A stretch of 64,000 bases of DNA from assembly GCF_963169125.1 (NCBI RefSeq), contig NC_084795.1:146864766-146928765 (forward strand), given 5' to 3'. This DNA comes from Humulus lupulus. Its lineage: Eukaryota; Streptophyta; Magnoliopsida; Rosales; Cannabaceae. Shown in pieces: positions 45,330 through 56,302 of the stretch; positions within the stretch are counted from its first letter, which is position 1; each line of letters begins with the position of its first letter. A program made the position numbers and the translations under genes. The notes under the pieces are model-generated. The model worked only from the letters and a program-made list of their open reading frames with translations. It searched no databases and was not told the DNA's origin.

Positions 45330-46440
45330 GGTGCGTGGAAATTTCTACCTCAATGGGAGCATGGCCTCGTACCCATAGGCCATGGAGAAAGGTGAGAGAC
45401 CTGTGGAGGTCCTGGCAGTGGTGCAGTTCCTCCACAATTCCCTAGGTAGCTCCTCAAGACATGTGCTTTCGCCTATTCCAACCTTTTCTTCAAGGTGGCT
45501 TTAAGCATCTTGTTGACTACTTCCACCTATCCATTTTCTTGCGGGTGAGCTACAGAGGAGAAGCTCTTCACAACTCCATGCCTTTGACAAAAATCTGTGA
45601 ACAACTCACCATCAAACTGTAGGCCATTGTCAGAGGATATCTTCCTCGGGAGCCCGTAGCACAAAAAGATATTCTTGTTGACAAAGTCCAGCACCTTCTT
45701 GGAGGTGATGGTAGCAAGAGCTTCGACCTTGACCCACTTCGTGAAGTAGTTGACTTCCACCATTACATATTTCACTCCTCCCTATCTTGTGGGCAGGGAT
45801 CCGATGAGGTCAATGCCCCAAACTACGAAGGACCATGGACTTGTCATCTGAGTGAGCTCATTTGGAGAAGCTCGGGTTATGTTGGAGAAGCGTTGGCACT
45901 TGTCACACTTCTTGACGTAATCCATCGCATAATCATATATAGTGGGCAAGAAGTATCCTTGTCTCAATATTTTCTTGGCGAGGCTCTGCCCCCAATCGTG
46001 GTCCCCGTAAAAGCCTTCATGCACTTCCGGGAGTATAAGACCGTGTTCTTGCTTGGACACACATCGAAGTAAGGGCAATGAATATCCTCACATGTACAAC
46101 TTACTGTTCACAATCACATACCGAGGTGCCTGATAAAGAAGATTTTGAGCTGCTTTCTTGTCCTGGGGTAACTCCCCGGAGGTAAGATACTTCACAATGG
46201 ACTCCATCCTGGGGTTAGACCGCATCTACCTCCTTGGGGGTTGAGATGCTCGTAGTGGCCACATAGTCAATAAGGACTATGTTGTTTAACTCAACGTCCT
46301 TGGTGGTAACAATCTTAGCTAGGGCATCAACATTAGAATTTTGTTCCAGTGGCACTTGTCGTATGGTAAATTTCTTGAAGTTGTGTAACATTTCTTGAGC
46401 TTTTCCCAGGTAAGCAACCATGTTTGTCCCTCGGGCCTAG
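45330..46440 (-). pseudogene. Tat3 pol: RNase H end and integrase
   Basis: In minus-strand order: the RNase H C-terminal part (46215-46421, FTIRQVPLEQNSNVDALAKI), the integrase zinc-binding region (45782-46078, HEGFYGDHDWGQSLAKKILR and CDKCQRFSN) with WGIDLIGSLP of the core, then the core (45527-45775, KISSDNGLQFDGELFTDFCQ, SSVAHPQENG). A stop follows at 45527. The rest is readable to about 45330 only with frame changes (ending near a PMGTR-type stretch where relatives have AYGYEAMLP). It is the same lineage as the Tat1 integrase (KVLDFV, FTDFC, KSFSSVAHPQ). Confidence 0.85.
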
Positions 46441-46466
46441 TACTCTCTGAGTACCTGGTTGACTAT

Positions 46467-47569
46467 TGTGAATATAGAAAAATTTCTAAAGGTGCAAGGC
46501 ATGTAGTAGGTCGAGATCGGTAAAGGTTTAAGGCACCTGGGAAGAGGTCCTCGTTATGCAAGGCCCGACACGTAGAAGGTTGAAGTCACTGAAGGTGAAG
46601 GGTGCCTAAGGAAGAGGGCCTCGCTATGCAAGGCCCAACTCGCCTATGCCTCGTGCACCTCTTGGTGTCTCGCAGAACCCCAGTGCCTCGTGAAGCCCCA
46701 GCGCATCGTGCACCTCCTAGTGCCTCGCAGAGCCCTAGCGCCTTGCGCACCTTCTGATGCCTCACAAAGCCTAAGCATCTTGTGTACTTCCTGGTGCCTT
46801 GTGGAGTCCCAGCACCTCTGGATGCCTCGCGAAGCCCTAGCACCTCGCGCACCTCCTAGTGCCTCATGGAGTTGTGTCCCTTCGCACACCCGCTAGCACC
46901 TCGTACACCTCTAGATGCCTCGTGCGCACACCAGCGCCTCGCGCCCCATGGCATCTTGGGAGGCCATTTCTCCTCGAAGTCACACATCATCCTTATCAAG
47001 CATTGGGAGATACAAATACAAGGAAAAACTAGCCCAAAGTAACAGAATATGACAAGCCATGTACGTACGTGCTTGGAAGAGCATAGATTACGAACCGAGT
47101 GCCCACACCAAAGTGGTTGTGGCAATACAAAGATAGTACATGGTGAAATCTCTAATGCCATGTTCCAAACATATGTACCATATAGGTAGTGGTGGTACGA
47201 AGTAGTACAAAGACTGGGTATTACCTGTTGACACCTAATATGTATTGGACCTGACTGCCATCCCTCCAACACTAGTACCACCTACTCCACGATCACTTGT
47301 GGCCTGCAGATGAGTCCTTCTATCCCTTCGGGACCACTATGTATTAGGATCCAATAGTGCTCACCTATAATTACGACCTTACTTCACATGAGGGACGAGG
47401 GGGTTGGAAAATTGATGGTGTACTAAGGCTATTGAGTAATATACAAGTATCATATCTCCATTGTTGTTCAAAGTTTTTATCATTCATGTTTTCTCTAAGT
47501 TCATCATTCTCCAAGATATATTTTTGAGTTTTCTGACCTAATATCGTTGACACGTTCTCACCGTCAACA
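46467..47569 (+). repeat. 5' LTR of element C (1103 bp)
   Basis: It starts TGTGAATATAG and ends ACCGTCAACA, as in element A (TGTGGATACC and CCGTCAACA). A CpG-rich minisatellite built on CCTCGCGCACCTCCTAG occupies about 46610-46930. The primer site that should follow has been partly lost (AATTTGTGGGAAGG). Confidence 0.75.
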
Positions 47570-47599
47570 ATTTGTGGGAAGGACAATTATCAAGTCATT

Positions 47600-49597
47600 T
47601 TTCTTCGATCAATTTCAAAAAGATGAAATGTCAAAAGTGTTCAAAACACCTCGAGAATCACAAGACATGGAGGTCCACCTAGACGGAGACCAATTAAGGG
47701 CCTCCATGTGAAACCCTCCACCGCATGAGAATGAAGGTGCACCGGAGGAACATCCAATCCCTGAAGAGGACAAGGAGGCATCATCACTATCTGTCCCACC
47801 TAATGAGTACCCTCCAGAACCTTCAACTGCCCCATTGGGTGGCCAGGGTATGCACCCTCCTCCTCAACCATCGACTGTTCCGTGCTCTAGTCACCGGGAA
47901 CCAGGTCCCTCTACGCACATGCTCAAAAGGTGTCCTCAAGTACACTGAGTGAGCTTTAGCTCCAAAACTCGCTTTTGCGGGGATGAGATCTGAGAGTTTC
48001 AAAAAAAGAATGAAAGGTTTGATACACGTTTGGAAAACATACAGGATGTGTTGAACAGTCTACTGCAAGGGAAGTCAAGCATGCCTTTTCCCAAGCATAG
48101 GGAGGAAAAGCATGGGAGAGGAGAAACACCCGTCCCCGTGGATGACAGAAAAACCTGGCTTTCCACTAGCCATACTCCCCAGACAAAGCACCACTAAAGC
48201 CTTAGGCCAGTGAAGCACACCCAAGGGCAAGGGTGGAGGGACGATGCTGGTCATGGAAACGAAGTTGAGGTCACCTCTAAGGAGACACCCCCTGAACTAA
48301 GAGAGAAGCTCAATAGAAGGTCAAATGTAAGAACATTGCCCCCTATGGCCCCTCCAAAAGACAAGGGAAAAAGAATGGCCAAACCTTAGAATTTGAGGGA
48401 CTCCTTGAATAAAAGGATGGAAGAGCTAGACACCGAGATGAGGAGCCTTCGAAGAAAAATAGTCATCGCATCCAGGGGGAATATTATCGATGACGAGATT
48501 GACTACGAGTCACCTTTCATAAGGGCGATTCCAGTTGAACGACTCCCATCCAATTTCAAAGAGCCTCAAATGATCCCTTATGAAGGCATTATGGACCCCA
48601 AGTACCATGTTGATGCCTTTAATGACTTGATGATGTTGAGGGGAATCAATAGCTGAGCAAGGTGCCATTGCTTCATTGTCACGCTGAAGGGGGCTGCATA
48701 AAAATGGCTCAAGAGGCTAAGGCCAGGAACCATCAAGTCACGCAGTAGTTTTCTGACGAATTTCTCCAGCAGCACCATGAAGTATGTGATTACACCATGT
48801 GGGGCACCAACCTCGCTAACGTAAAGCTTGGTGAAGATGAAAGCTAAAAAAGTTCCATTCATAGATTCAACATGGAGGTGACTAAGGTGGGAAGCCTGAC
48901 TCGAGGAGAACTAAAAATGGCTATCACCGGCAGAGTGCGCCCAGGAAGCAAGCTATGGGACAATATGCTCAAAAGAGAGGTCACTGACTTAGACGACTTC
49001 TATGAAAGAGAAAAAAAATACATCCATGTCAAGGATTGCCACAAGAACCTTAAGGTAGGAAAAAGTGAGCTCTTTTTCATGCCCTCGACCCATGAAGTAT
49101 CAAATGGGGCAATGAAGAAGAGAGTGTAGGAAGGGCCTAGGGACGACCACCAGAGAAAGCACGTACGCGGAGTTGAACCAAGGAAAACGACATACACCTT
49201 CTATACAGACTTGAAAGATACCAGGGAACATATCTTCCTCACAAACGAAAATCAGATGCCCTTCAAGAGACCCTCGCAGATGAAGACAGACCGATCCAAA
49301 AAGTACCCCAGCAAGTATTGCCAGTACCGCAAGGATATTGGACACACCATGGCGGAGTGTACCCATTTGAAAGTAGAAATCCAGGAACTCATACGCAGGT
49401 GGCATCTAGACAAGCATGTCAAAAGAGAAAACTCAGGACTAGAGGATCAGCCATCCTATCTGCATGCTCGAGAGCGAGCCCTAGAGGTGCAGGGAGAAGT
49501 AAGAACGATGTTTGATGGTCCAGTACTTAGAGGAGACTCAAGGAAAGGACGAGATAGATATTCCAAGGAAGCAACATGAAGTCCACCCCCGTGCACC
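47600..49597 (+). pseudogene. gag of element C
   Basis: The N-terminal part is broken (47624-48390), with a Pro-rich stretch equivalent to element A. The capsid-like core begins at 48393 (MRSLRRKIVIASRGNIIDDE, MIPYEGIMDPKYHVDAFNDL), stops at 48654-48656, and continues in another frame (48872-49129: MEVTKVGSLTRGELKMAITG). A nucleocapsid part at 49211-49579 carries a zinc-knuckle-like CQYRKDIGHTMAEC; the second metal ligand, usually C or H, is R here. Stops at 49127 and 49577 break the frame. The core is about as similar to element A's as expected for sister families. Confidence 0.8.
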
Positions 49598-50139
49598 ATG
49601 AGCTTGGAGCAGCGACCCCCAAAGAACTGTAAGGGAGAAAATGATTCGATAACCTTCACAGAGGAAGATACGCGAGGGGTGCATTTCCCCCACAGTGACC
49701 CCCTGGTGCTGACCGTTCAACTGGCCAATATGAGAGTGCATCGAGTCCTCATGGACAATGGTAGTTCCATAGATATCTTATATCGCCCCGCATTGGAGAA
49801 GGTGGGCTTGGGCATCAGGAACTTGAAGCCGTACCATACCCTCTTATATGGATTCAGTGGGTATCAATACAACCTTTAGGAGCCATCAAGTTAGCCCTCT
49901 CCATGGGGAAGCAACCCAAACAAACCACTGTCATGACAAACTTTGTTGTACTAGATTACGCTTCAGCTTTCAATGTGGTATTAGGGAGACCCTCCATAAG
50001 AGAATTGAAAATGGTGACATCGATATATCACCTGTATGTTAAATTCCCAACTCTGGGGATGATAGCAAGCATAAAAGAAGAAAAAAAGGAAGCAAGAGAG
50101 TGTTATAATTTCTCTTTCTTCACAGCTACCAAGCCGTGA
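49598..50139 (+). pseudogene. Aspartic protease of element C
   Basis: Retropepsin cuts the Gag-Pol polyprotein. The active-site-like motif MDNGSSIDILY (about 49750-49782) matches the D-T/S-G-S signature with N at the second position. It is preceded by VLTVQLANMRVHRVL and followed by LEKVGLGIRNLKPY. A stop at 49877-49879 and a frame change lead to 49903-50139 (FNVVLGRPSIRELKMV), the typical protease C-terminal part. No reverse transcriptase follows: pol is deleted downstream of 50139. Confidence 0.75.
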
Positions 50140-50589
50140 AAACCCATGGCAATGGTGATACATGGAGGCGCTAACCCACATTCACACTTTTGGGTGGATG
50201 ACACTGTCATACCCCAAGCATGGAATGTAGAAAATCTCAATAAATATTACCAATAAGACTTTCACATATAATGTAGGAATATTTGTACCTTTTTTGTTTG
50301 CCTTCTGTTAATTTTAGTAGTTAAAAATCAAAGAGGTTTCCCAGATAATCTCATAGTAGATGTAATGTTGTCATACGTGCCTTTGTAATGTGCTTGCTAT
50401 CAATGAAAGTGTTTCCTATCTCACATATTACATTCCTTCTAAATGCATACACATATATAAACAATATGTACGCATTGGAAAAATCTATGTTGGGAGTGAA
50501 ATGATCAAGGTGCTCAATGGAATGAATCATACTAAGCACTTGGGGGCAGGATAGGAGGCATATATATTGCAAAAAAAAAAAAAAAAAAC
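50140..50589. other. Deletion-junction region of element C
   Basis: Non-coding, AT-rich, with an A-run at about 50571-50588. Expected pol domains are missing here. Confidence 0.5.
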
Positions 50590-51075
50590 CCTGTGAGGCA
50601 TCTCTTGAGTTCATGAGGGTTAGCTACCCTTATAGATATCAAGGGAGTGAAAAGGATCTATAGGGATAACCTCGCGACAAAGTCTAGATACCTCCATGAG
50701 GAGTATGACCTCAATGAGGACATCCGCTGATAAGCCTAGAGCATTTCTTGGATTCATATGGATTAGCTACCCTTATGGATGCCAAGGGAGCCAAAAGGTT
50801 CCATAAGGACAACCTTGTGATAGAATAATACCTCCAGGAGGGGTAAGGCCTTAAGGAGGATGTCCACCAATAAGCCTTGAATGCCCACCAAGCCATCTAG
50901 ACAAAAAGTGTCCAACAAGAGACGCTTGTGAAAAGATGTCAAAAGATTTCACAAGGAGAAACTCCTAATAAAGGCTAATATCTCCACAAGGGGTAAGGCC
51001 TCAAGGAGAGCATCCACCAATAAGCCTAGAGCAGCCACCAAGTCGTATAGCCAAAAAGGGCCCTAAAAGAGACCC
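50590..51075. repeat. Degenerate 140-160-bp tandem repeats in element C
   Basis: TTAGCTACCCTTAT recurs at 50620 and 50763. AATAAGCC-type phrases with AGGCCT(C/T)AAGGAG recur near 50727, 50866 and 51027. They occupy the place of element A's 28-bp array and end in the same downstream block (AATAGTACTATGC). Confidence 0.7.
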
Positions 51076-51499
51076 TTGTAAAAATAGTACTATGCATAAT
51101 GACGAGAAGGATGCTTCTCGCACAAGATAAAAAGTTTGTGCAAAGAATATAAAAGGATATCGAGAACCCAAAAGGTTGATATGTACTTACAAGTATAGTC
51201 AAGGTGCATCAAAAAGACTACGATCATTAGCCCAAGGAAGACATAAAGAATTCATCGAAGAAGAGGAACTTATCAAAGCCCCTCAAGCATGATAACCAAA
51301 AAAGGATGACAAAGGCTCAGTAGGTCAATACATCCTCGCATTCAGTACGAATATAAGCAAAGGTCCCATATATAAAAGTTTCAAACACAAAGGCGAACAT
51401 AAAAGGATCTCAGACATAAAGCATTCCACATATAATTAAAAGAAGTTCCATGCAAAACAAAAAAACACTTGGCAAAAAAAATAGACGGCTACACAACAA
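51076..51499. other. Shared 3' block and spacer before the antisense remnant
   Basis: 51087-51220 matches element A 33088-33230. The remainder is non-coding AT-rich DNA leading to the antisense gene's 3' end. Confidence 0.5.
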
Positions 51500-52324
51500 A
51501 AAAAAAATATAGTAATAAGTCTCGGAGAGGGGCCTATTCTCGTTCGCATACTCTCCAAAGGTGGACAGGTTGACATCAGGGTTAGTCCTCCAAATGACAT
51601 GCAATGTTTGCTCAACTATGCCATTCTCAGCATTCACCAGTTCAACCTCAAGAGCATTAATCTTCTTATTCAAGATATGAATATTGGCTTGATCGTGGTG
51701 TTAGATCGAGAAGTCGACGTGGCCTTCGCTAATGCACCATCCCTCTGGCAGAGCACCTCAGCAAGCTGGCCCTCCATGTCACTGACTGGGCCTTGGCCAA
51801 GGAGAGGTCCTTCATTGCCCCTGCTCGAACTATAAGCATTGCATGGATGAGGAGCTCGAGGTGACAAAACGGTGACCAAAGATGGAAGCCTAAATAAAAA
51901 CAAAGAAACAAAACAAAACATCAATGATTAGGCGATATCAAAACTGAAAAACATACATTAAGTGTTTTGACAAGCACCTCCATAAAGGCTCACATATAAG
52001 CCTCACCCAACTCGGCATCGGGAATATCATACATAGACCCCCACTCACCTTTGAAAGTATTCCCCATGTAGTGGCTCATGGCCTCTCCGTACTGGGTCGC
52101 CAAAGGATGCCCCCGATAAGTGGAAGGATGGGCTTGGCGGGGCGAGAAACATATAGCTGTCAATGCATGCCTAGATAAGGAAGGGGACCGAGAAGGTCAT
52201 GATTCATCCATGAAGGCACGAGGAGTGAAGGGGTGCAGAGTCACCTTTTTAGGAAGTGAGGCACCCGAAGACGCCTGTCCCAAATGCGACCCCGAGGGTG
52301 GAAGAGCTTCGTCAAAGGATGACT
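51500..52324 (-). pseudogene. C-terminal part of the element C antisense gene
   Basis: The upstream exon (52324-51957) reads on the minus strand in one frame with two TGA stops, with Pro/Ser-rich text, then GNTFKGEWGSMYDIPDAELG. A 67-bp intron (51890-51956) starts GTATGT and ends TTTATTTAG. The last exon (51889-about 51500) is frame-shifted but ends NKKINALEVELVNAENG and VIWRTNPDVNLSTFGEYANE. The latter parallels the Tat1 antisense C-terminus (CFYNFWKHNQGAEFSYLSED), and the small last intron has its counterpart there (76 bp). The Transposase_28-like N-terminal part is lost at the copia junction near 52324. Confidence 0.65.
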
Positions 52325-52683
52325 ACCTAAGTACTATTCTTTTAGACTTCAATAATATTGATGATTGGTACAGAAAAATAGACATAGTTCTGAGTAAAGT
52401 AAAAGTGTATGATGTAATCATTGATGTGCTTACAGATGAGCCATCAACTTTATGTGATTATGATAATCATAAAAAATATGCAGATTGGAAGAGATCTGAT
52501 TATTTGGTTCATCATTGCATACTAAAGACTATCCCTGACAATATTAAATCGAGATATGTAAACCTTAGATCTACATATGAGATATGGGAAAGGGTCAAAA
52601 GAGACTCTTTTGATCACTTGAGAAGTTTGCAAGAAGAAATGGTAAATATGATTTGCTCATCTCCTTTTAATATATTTGAATAG
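52325..52683 (+). pseudogene. Copia gag fragment
   Basis: LDFNNIDDWYRKIDIVLSKV, then DNHKKYADWKRSDYLVHHCI and STYEIWERVKRDSF are typical of the plant copia gag family (UBN2-type). The open frame runs back to 52120, but the part before about 52325 is element C antisense sequence read on the wrong strand. It ends at 52681-52683, before the zinc-knuckle part. Confidence 0.75.
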
Positions 52684-54413
52684 TTTATTCAAATTTTTAT
52701 GCCACAATCCATATTTTTTTCTTGTTTTCCGGAACGCATTATTCAAGAAAAGAAAGAAATCTGAAAGAGAAACAAGAAATTGATTGTAGATTTATAGACC
52801 AAGAAATAACTGGCATGGAATTTAGTTTTTATTTTCAACATTGTATTAAGTTTGTTTCTTTAAATTAGTTTCGAATTCTTTCTAGAAACTATATTTTAGA
52901 TTCCTTTATTTGATGAGTGAACAAATTTGATATTTCTTTTGAATAATAAATTCAATTGTTATTTTTGAAATATATTTGTTCCAGCTATTTCATCAATGAA
53001 TATAAATGATAATTATGAATTATTCATTATTGTGCAAATCATCGATTTTTTAAATAAGACATATTATTCCAACCACAATTAAGTGAAACATATTTGTGAA
53101 TTATTTTTTAGACTCACTTGTAATAAATTAGCCACATAAAACAAATAAAAGACAATCTTTTATTGCAATCTTTCATTGGTTCTCTCCCTGTTTATAGAGT
53201 CTATTAATTAAAGTTAACCAAAAGACTTTTCTCTTATAAAGGCTCAAAAATCACATAATCATTTAGCTAATACATAGAGATGTATGTTGAACATTTTAAT
53301 GTTCAAAGCTAATAAATAGTAAGTCAATATTGATTGACATTTATTGAAGATATGTTTATTTTTGTTGAATGCAGAGAAAATTTATGGAAATTTTCATGCA
53401 ACATTCAAAGTAAAGACACTTAAAGACTTGTTTGATCTGATCAAAAGGAAGTCTAAACTCGAATTTGGATTTCAAGTAAATTTCATGTGAACTTGGAATT
53501 GAAACCGAACTCACATACAACTAGAATGCTATTAGTATTTTAGAAATGGAATATAATCATATTAGATAAGATTAAGTAGATAATGAGTGATCATTATCGT
53601 CTTTATTATTTCTGTAATTTTAACACTTGTTATACTCTATACATGTTTGATTGCACAACATCAAGACTTAAAAGTTGGGATTCACAAGTGGTTATGTGAA
53701 TAAATTGAAATTTTTCCATGAAGTCATTTAATGAAACAATTTAATAATAAAAAAATATTACAAAAGAGTTTGTATCTCTTACATGCTACTTTAATGAAGA
53801 ATGATTATTATAATCACTATATTTTTCTCGTTAACTTGTACTAGAAATAATGACTGCAAGTCAAGTAAGCAAGTTACTGATAATTAACAATGATAAAACA
53901 AAAAAATATCATAAATTATTTAAGACATTATTGTAGTGGGAGCGTTAGTTAGCAACTACTTTGTTACAAACATAATGTTTAGTTAATTGTGTGTAACACA
54001 ATCTAACTATATTTCATTTACATACTAGTATGAAATGAAAAGCTTTTTACAGAAAACAATGGTTAAAATACCATGAATCTAGAAATGGAATTTGGAATTC
54101 TATGACATCTAGATTCTTGAACATCCAACTAAAGTTCACTAAACATCAGTTTGAAATAGGATATTCAAGATGAAGAGGAGAACAGAGGAAAGTAGAGACT
54201 TTTCAAAGCAAGATTAACAGCCTAAGGCTATAATCAAAAAGAAGAATTTATTAGTCGAATAAATACCTTCTGATGTAACCAAGCATAAATTTGTTTATAT
54301 ACTCTTATCCATTTCTTTACGCAAGGATTATGAGATTAATTTAAATGGATGTCTATGGATTATCCATTTCTTTATGCATGGATTATGAGATTATGAAAAA
54401 AACCGTTTGAAGA
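52684..54413. other. AT-rich copia internal remnant
   Basis: No coding signal could be read over about 1.7 kb where protease and integrase should lie. It may be heavily mutated or replaced sequence. Confidence 0.5.
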
Positions 54414-55429
54414 TCTCAACCAGAAAGATTCTGTTTTGATTCTTATTCTTAATATTGATAATGTTCTGATCATTGGGAATGATGTAGAGAAATTATCAAT
54501 AGAAAAGAAATGGTTAGCTGAACATTTCTAAATATTAGATTTAGAAAAGCCAAGAATGTTCTATACATTCAAGTCTATAGAGATTGAAAGAACAATATTT
54601 TGGCACTGTCTCAAGCGACTTATATAGATAAGAAGCTTCAATACTTTAGTTTACAAAAATCCAAGAAAGGCTTTTTTCCTTTCCGCCCAGGAGGATGTAT
54701 TATCTAAATAACAATGTCCATTTATTCTCTTACTAGAGAAGAAGGACATAAGATAGTATTCCTACAACTCGGTGATGTTTAATGTATTGAATGTTATGTT
54801 TTAGAATTATCATTTGTTAAACGGTGGGAATAGTGAGCAGTTTTCAATCCAATGATGGATTGAATCATTGAATAATTATAAGGACTTAATTTTTGAGTAT
54901 CTTGAATATAATGGAGATTATATGTTTGTCTATTTAGGAAGTGACCTAAAATCCCAAAGGATAAACATATTTTAAACCAAATAGAAATATTCAAAGATTG
55001 ATATCATAATCAACTTCTATAACTGTGGAGGAAACACATTAATCTGGAAATGTATTGGATATTCAAATTTATATGTTTCACCATAGAAGCCAAAATATAA
55101 CATCTACGAGCAGTTAAATAGGCTATTTGATTTAGTTGAGTTCTTTACCATTCTGGAAAGGGTTTCAGACTTTAATAAACTACTAGTATTTCATTGTGAA
55201 AGCAATGGAGATACAACTATTCTAGAAGAACTAGAAATCATGAGAGGGTATTGCAAATGAAATGAAGTATAATTTAATTCAACACAATTTAACATAATTG
55301 ATATAATGATCTTAAAGATAGCTTCAAAACAGTTTCTTACAAAACTGTTAACAAAGACTTTGTTAGACAAATTCGTTCAGGTTAATGTGATTGACACATT
55401 GAGAGAGATGCCTCAATTTTCTTTAGGAC
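54414..55429 (+). pseudogene. Copia reverse transcriptase/RNase H relic
   Basis: With several stops the plus strand reads ILILNIDNVLIIGNDVEKLS (place of the YVDD box, damaged), then KKWLAEHF and a KGF/FLPF-like stretch near 54670. RNase H-like text (EYLEYNGDYMFVYLGSDLK, 54893-54950) and the C-terminal TKTLLDKFVQ with LREM (about 55350-55410) follow. The order matches plant copia pol 3' ends. It is non-functional. Confidence 0.6.
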
Positions 55430-55440
55430 AAGTGGGAGAT
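55430..55440 (+). other. Copia polypurine tract
   Basis: CAAGTGGGAGAT immediately before TGTTGGG, the usual plant copia form. Confidence 0.8.
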
Positions 55441-56302
55441 TGTTGGGAATAGTGCCCTTAAAGCAATTGTAGTTGAAAAATGTTTTAAATGAAATAAATA
55501 ATTTAATTTAATTATTATATATATAGAATATGTCTGATATTACGTTGATAATATTAAGTAAATATCAGAAAATTCCAAATTACATATATGTGGTCTTAAT
55601 CTCATATTGGTATGAGAGGATTAAGATTGAGATAATGAACTTAAAATAGTTCGCAGTAAAATAAAGTTATGGAATCTTTAGATTAATTACTTCTAGTACG
55701 GTTCGCTATTAATATTAATACAAGTGACCTAGATCCGAGTCACTAGTGTAGTAGGACACTTTAGTGAAGGTACTTTATATATAGTGATATATAGAACTGG
55801 ACCAGAGGTGGTTTGTTAATACTTGTTTAAACACCATTTCATAGTATTAATCAAACACATGAAACAATGATCATATACACGATGATCTTAATCCTGAGGT
55901 TACTATTAACTCATATATATGTCATCTGATCCTTTGATTCATGCGTTAAGATTTGTCAAAATGATTAGGCTAAGAATAATTATTTTGGGGACTCAATGAT
56001 ATATATGGTTGGCGACATAGTTTAACATATATGGAATCTATACCTTCTTATAGATTGATTAATGGTTCCCTATTGGGTTGAATTTTTGAGCTGAAAAGGT
56101 TATGAAAGCTCACGTCGCAAACTTGTTGTGACACAACGTTCACTAGTAAAGTTAATGGTACACTAGGAACAAGATATAGTAAAAAGGGTAAAACAGTAAT
56201 TTTATTCCCTTTAATTATGAGCTATTAATAGAGGATTAACGTTGTATGTAATGATCATATCAATGGACACTTTATTCTTCCAAAAATTACTATGTACATA
56301 TA
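55441..56302 (+). repeat. Copia 3' LTR, right end missing
   Basis: It starts TGTTGGGAATAGTGCCC and is related in opening sequence to the solo LTR at 28231. It is cut at 56302 by the chromovirus 3 LTR. Confidence 0.75.

Larger units (their letters stand above)
23090..46466 (-). mobile_element. Tat3: minus-strand Tat element hosting a nest of insertions
   Basis: Element order on the minus strand is pol (46440-45330), a tandemly duplicated spacer (45329-43075 and 28230-27971), the antisense gene (plus strand, 24868-27970), a polypurine tract and the 3' LTR (23090-23927). The spacer is opened at 28230/43075 by a copia solo LTR that itself carries further insertions (28231-43074). Rightwards the element is cut by element C at 46467. 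gag, protease, reverse transcriptase and the 5' LTR are not in the window. The layout matches Tat1. Confidence 0.75.
46467..52324 (+). mobile_element. Element C: Tat-type relic with gag, protease and antisense remnant
   Basis: Order: 5' LTR (46467-47569), gag, protease (to 50139), tandem repeats (50590-51075) and the C-terminal part of an antisense gene (51500-52324, minus strand). Reverse transcriptase, RNase H, integrase and the 3' LTR are absent. It is inserted into Tat3 after ACTAT (46462-46466) and cut on the right by copia sequence, so the second target duplicate is missing. Related to element A. Confidence 0.75.
52325..56302 (+). mobile_element. Decayed Ty1/copia element: gag end, RT/RNase H relic, 3' LTR
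   Basis: gag (52325-52683), reverse transcriptase/RNase H remnants (54414-55430), polypurine tract (55430-55440) and a 3' LTR (55441-56302) run in the expected order. The 5' LTR is missing at the junction with element C, and integrase is not recognisable. Chromovirus 3 truncates the LTR on the right. Confidence 0.75.

Noticed and set aside
46586..46896. Repetitive frames in the element C LTR
   Set aside because: Minisatellite shadow of the repeated CCTCGCGCACC phrase.
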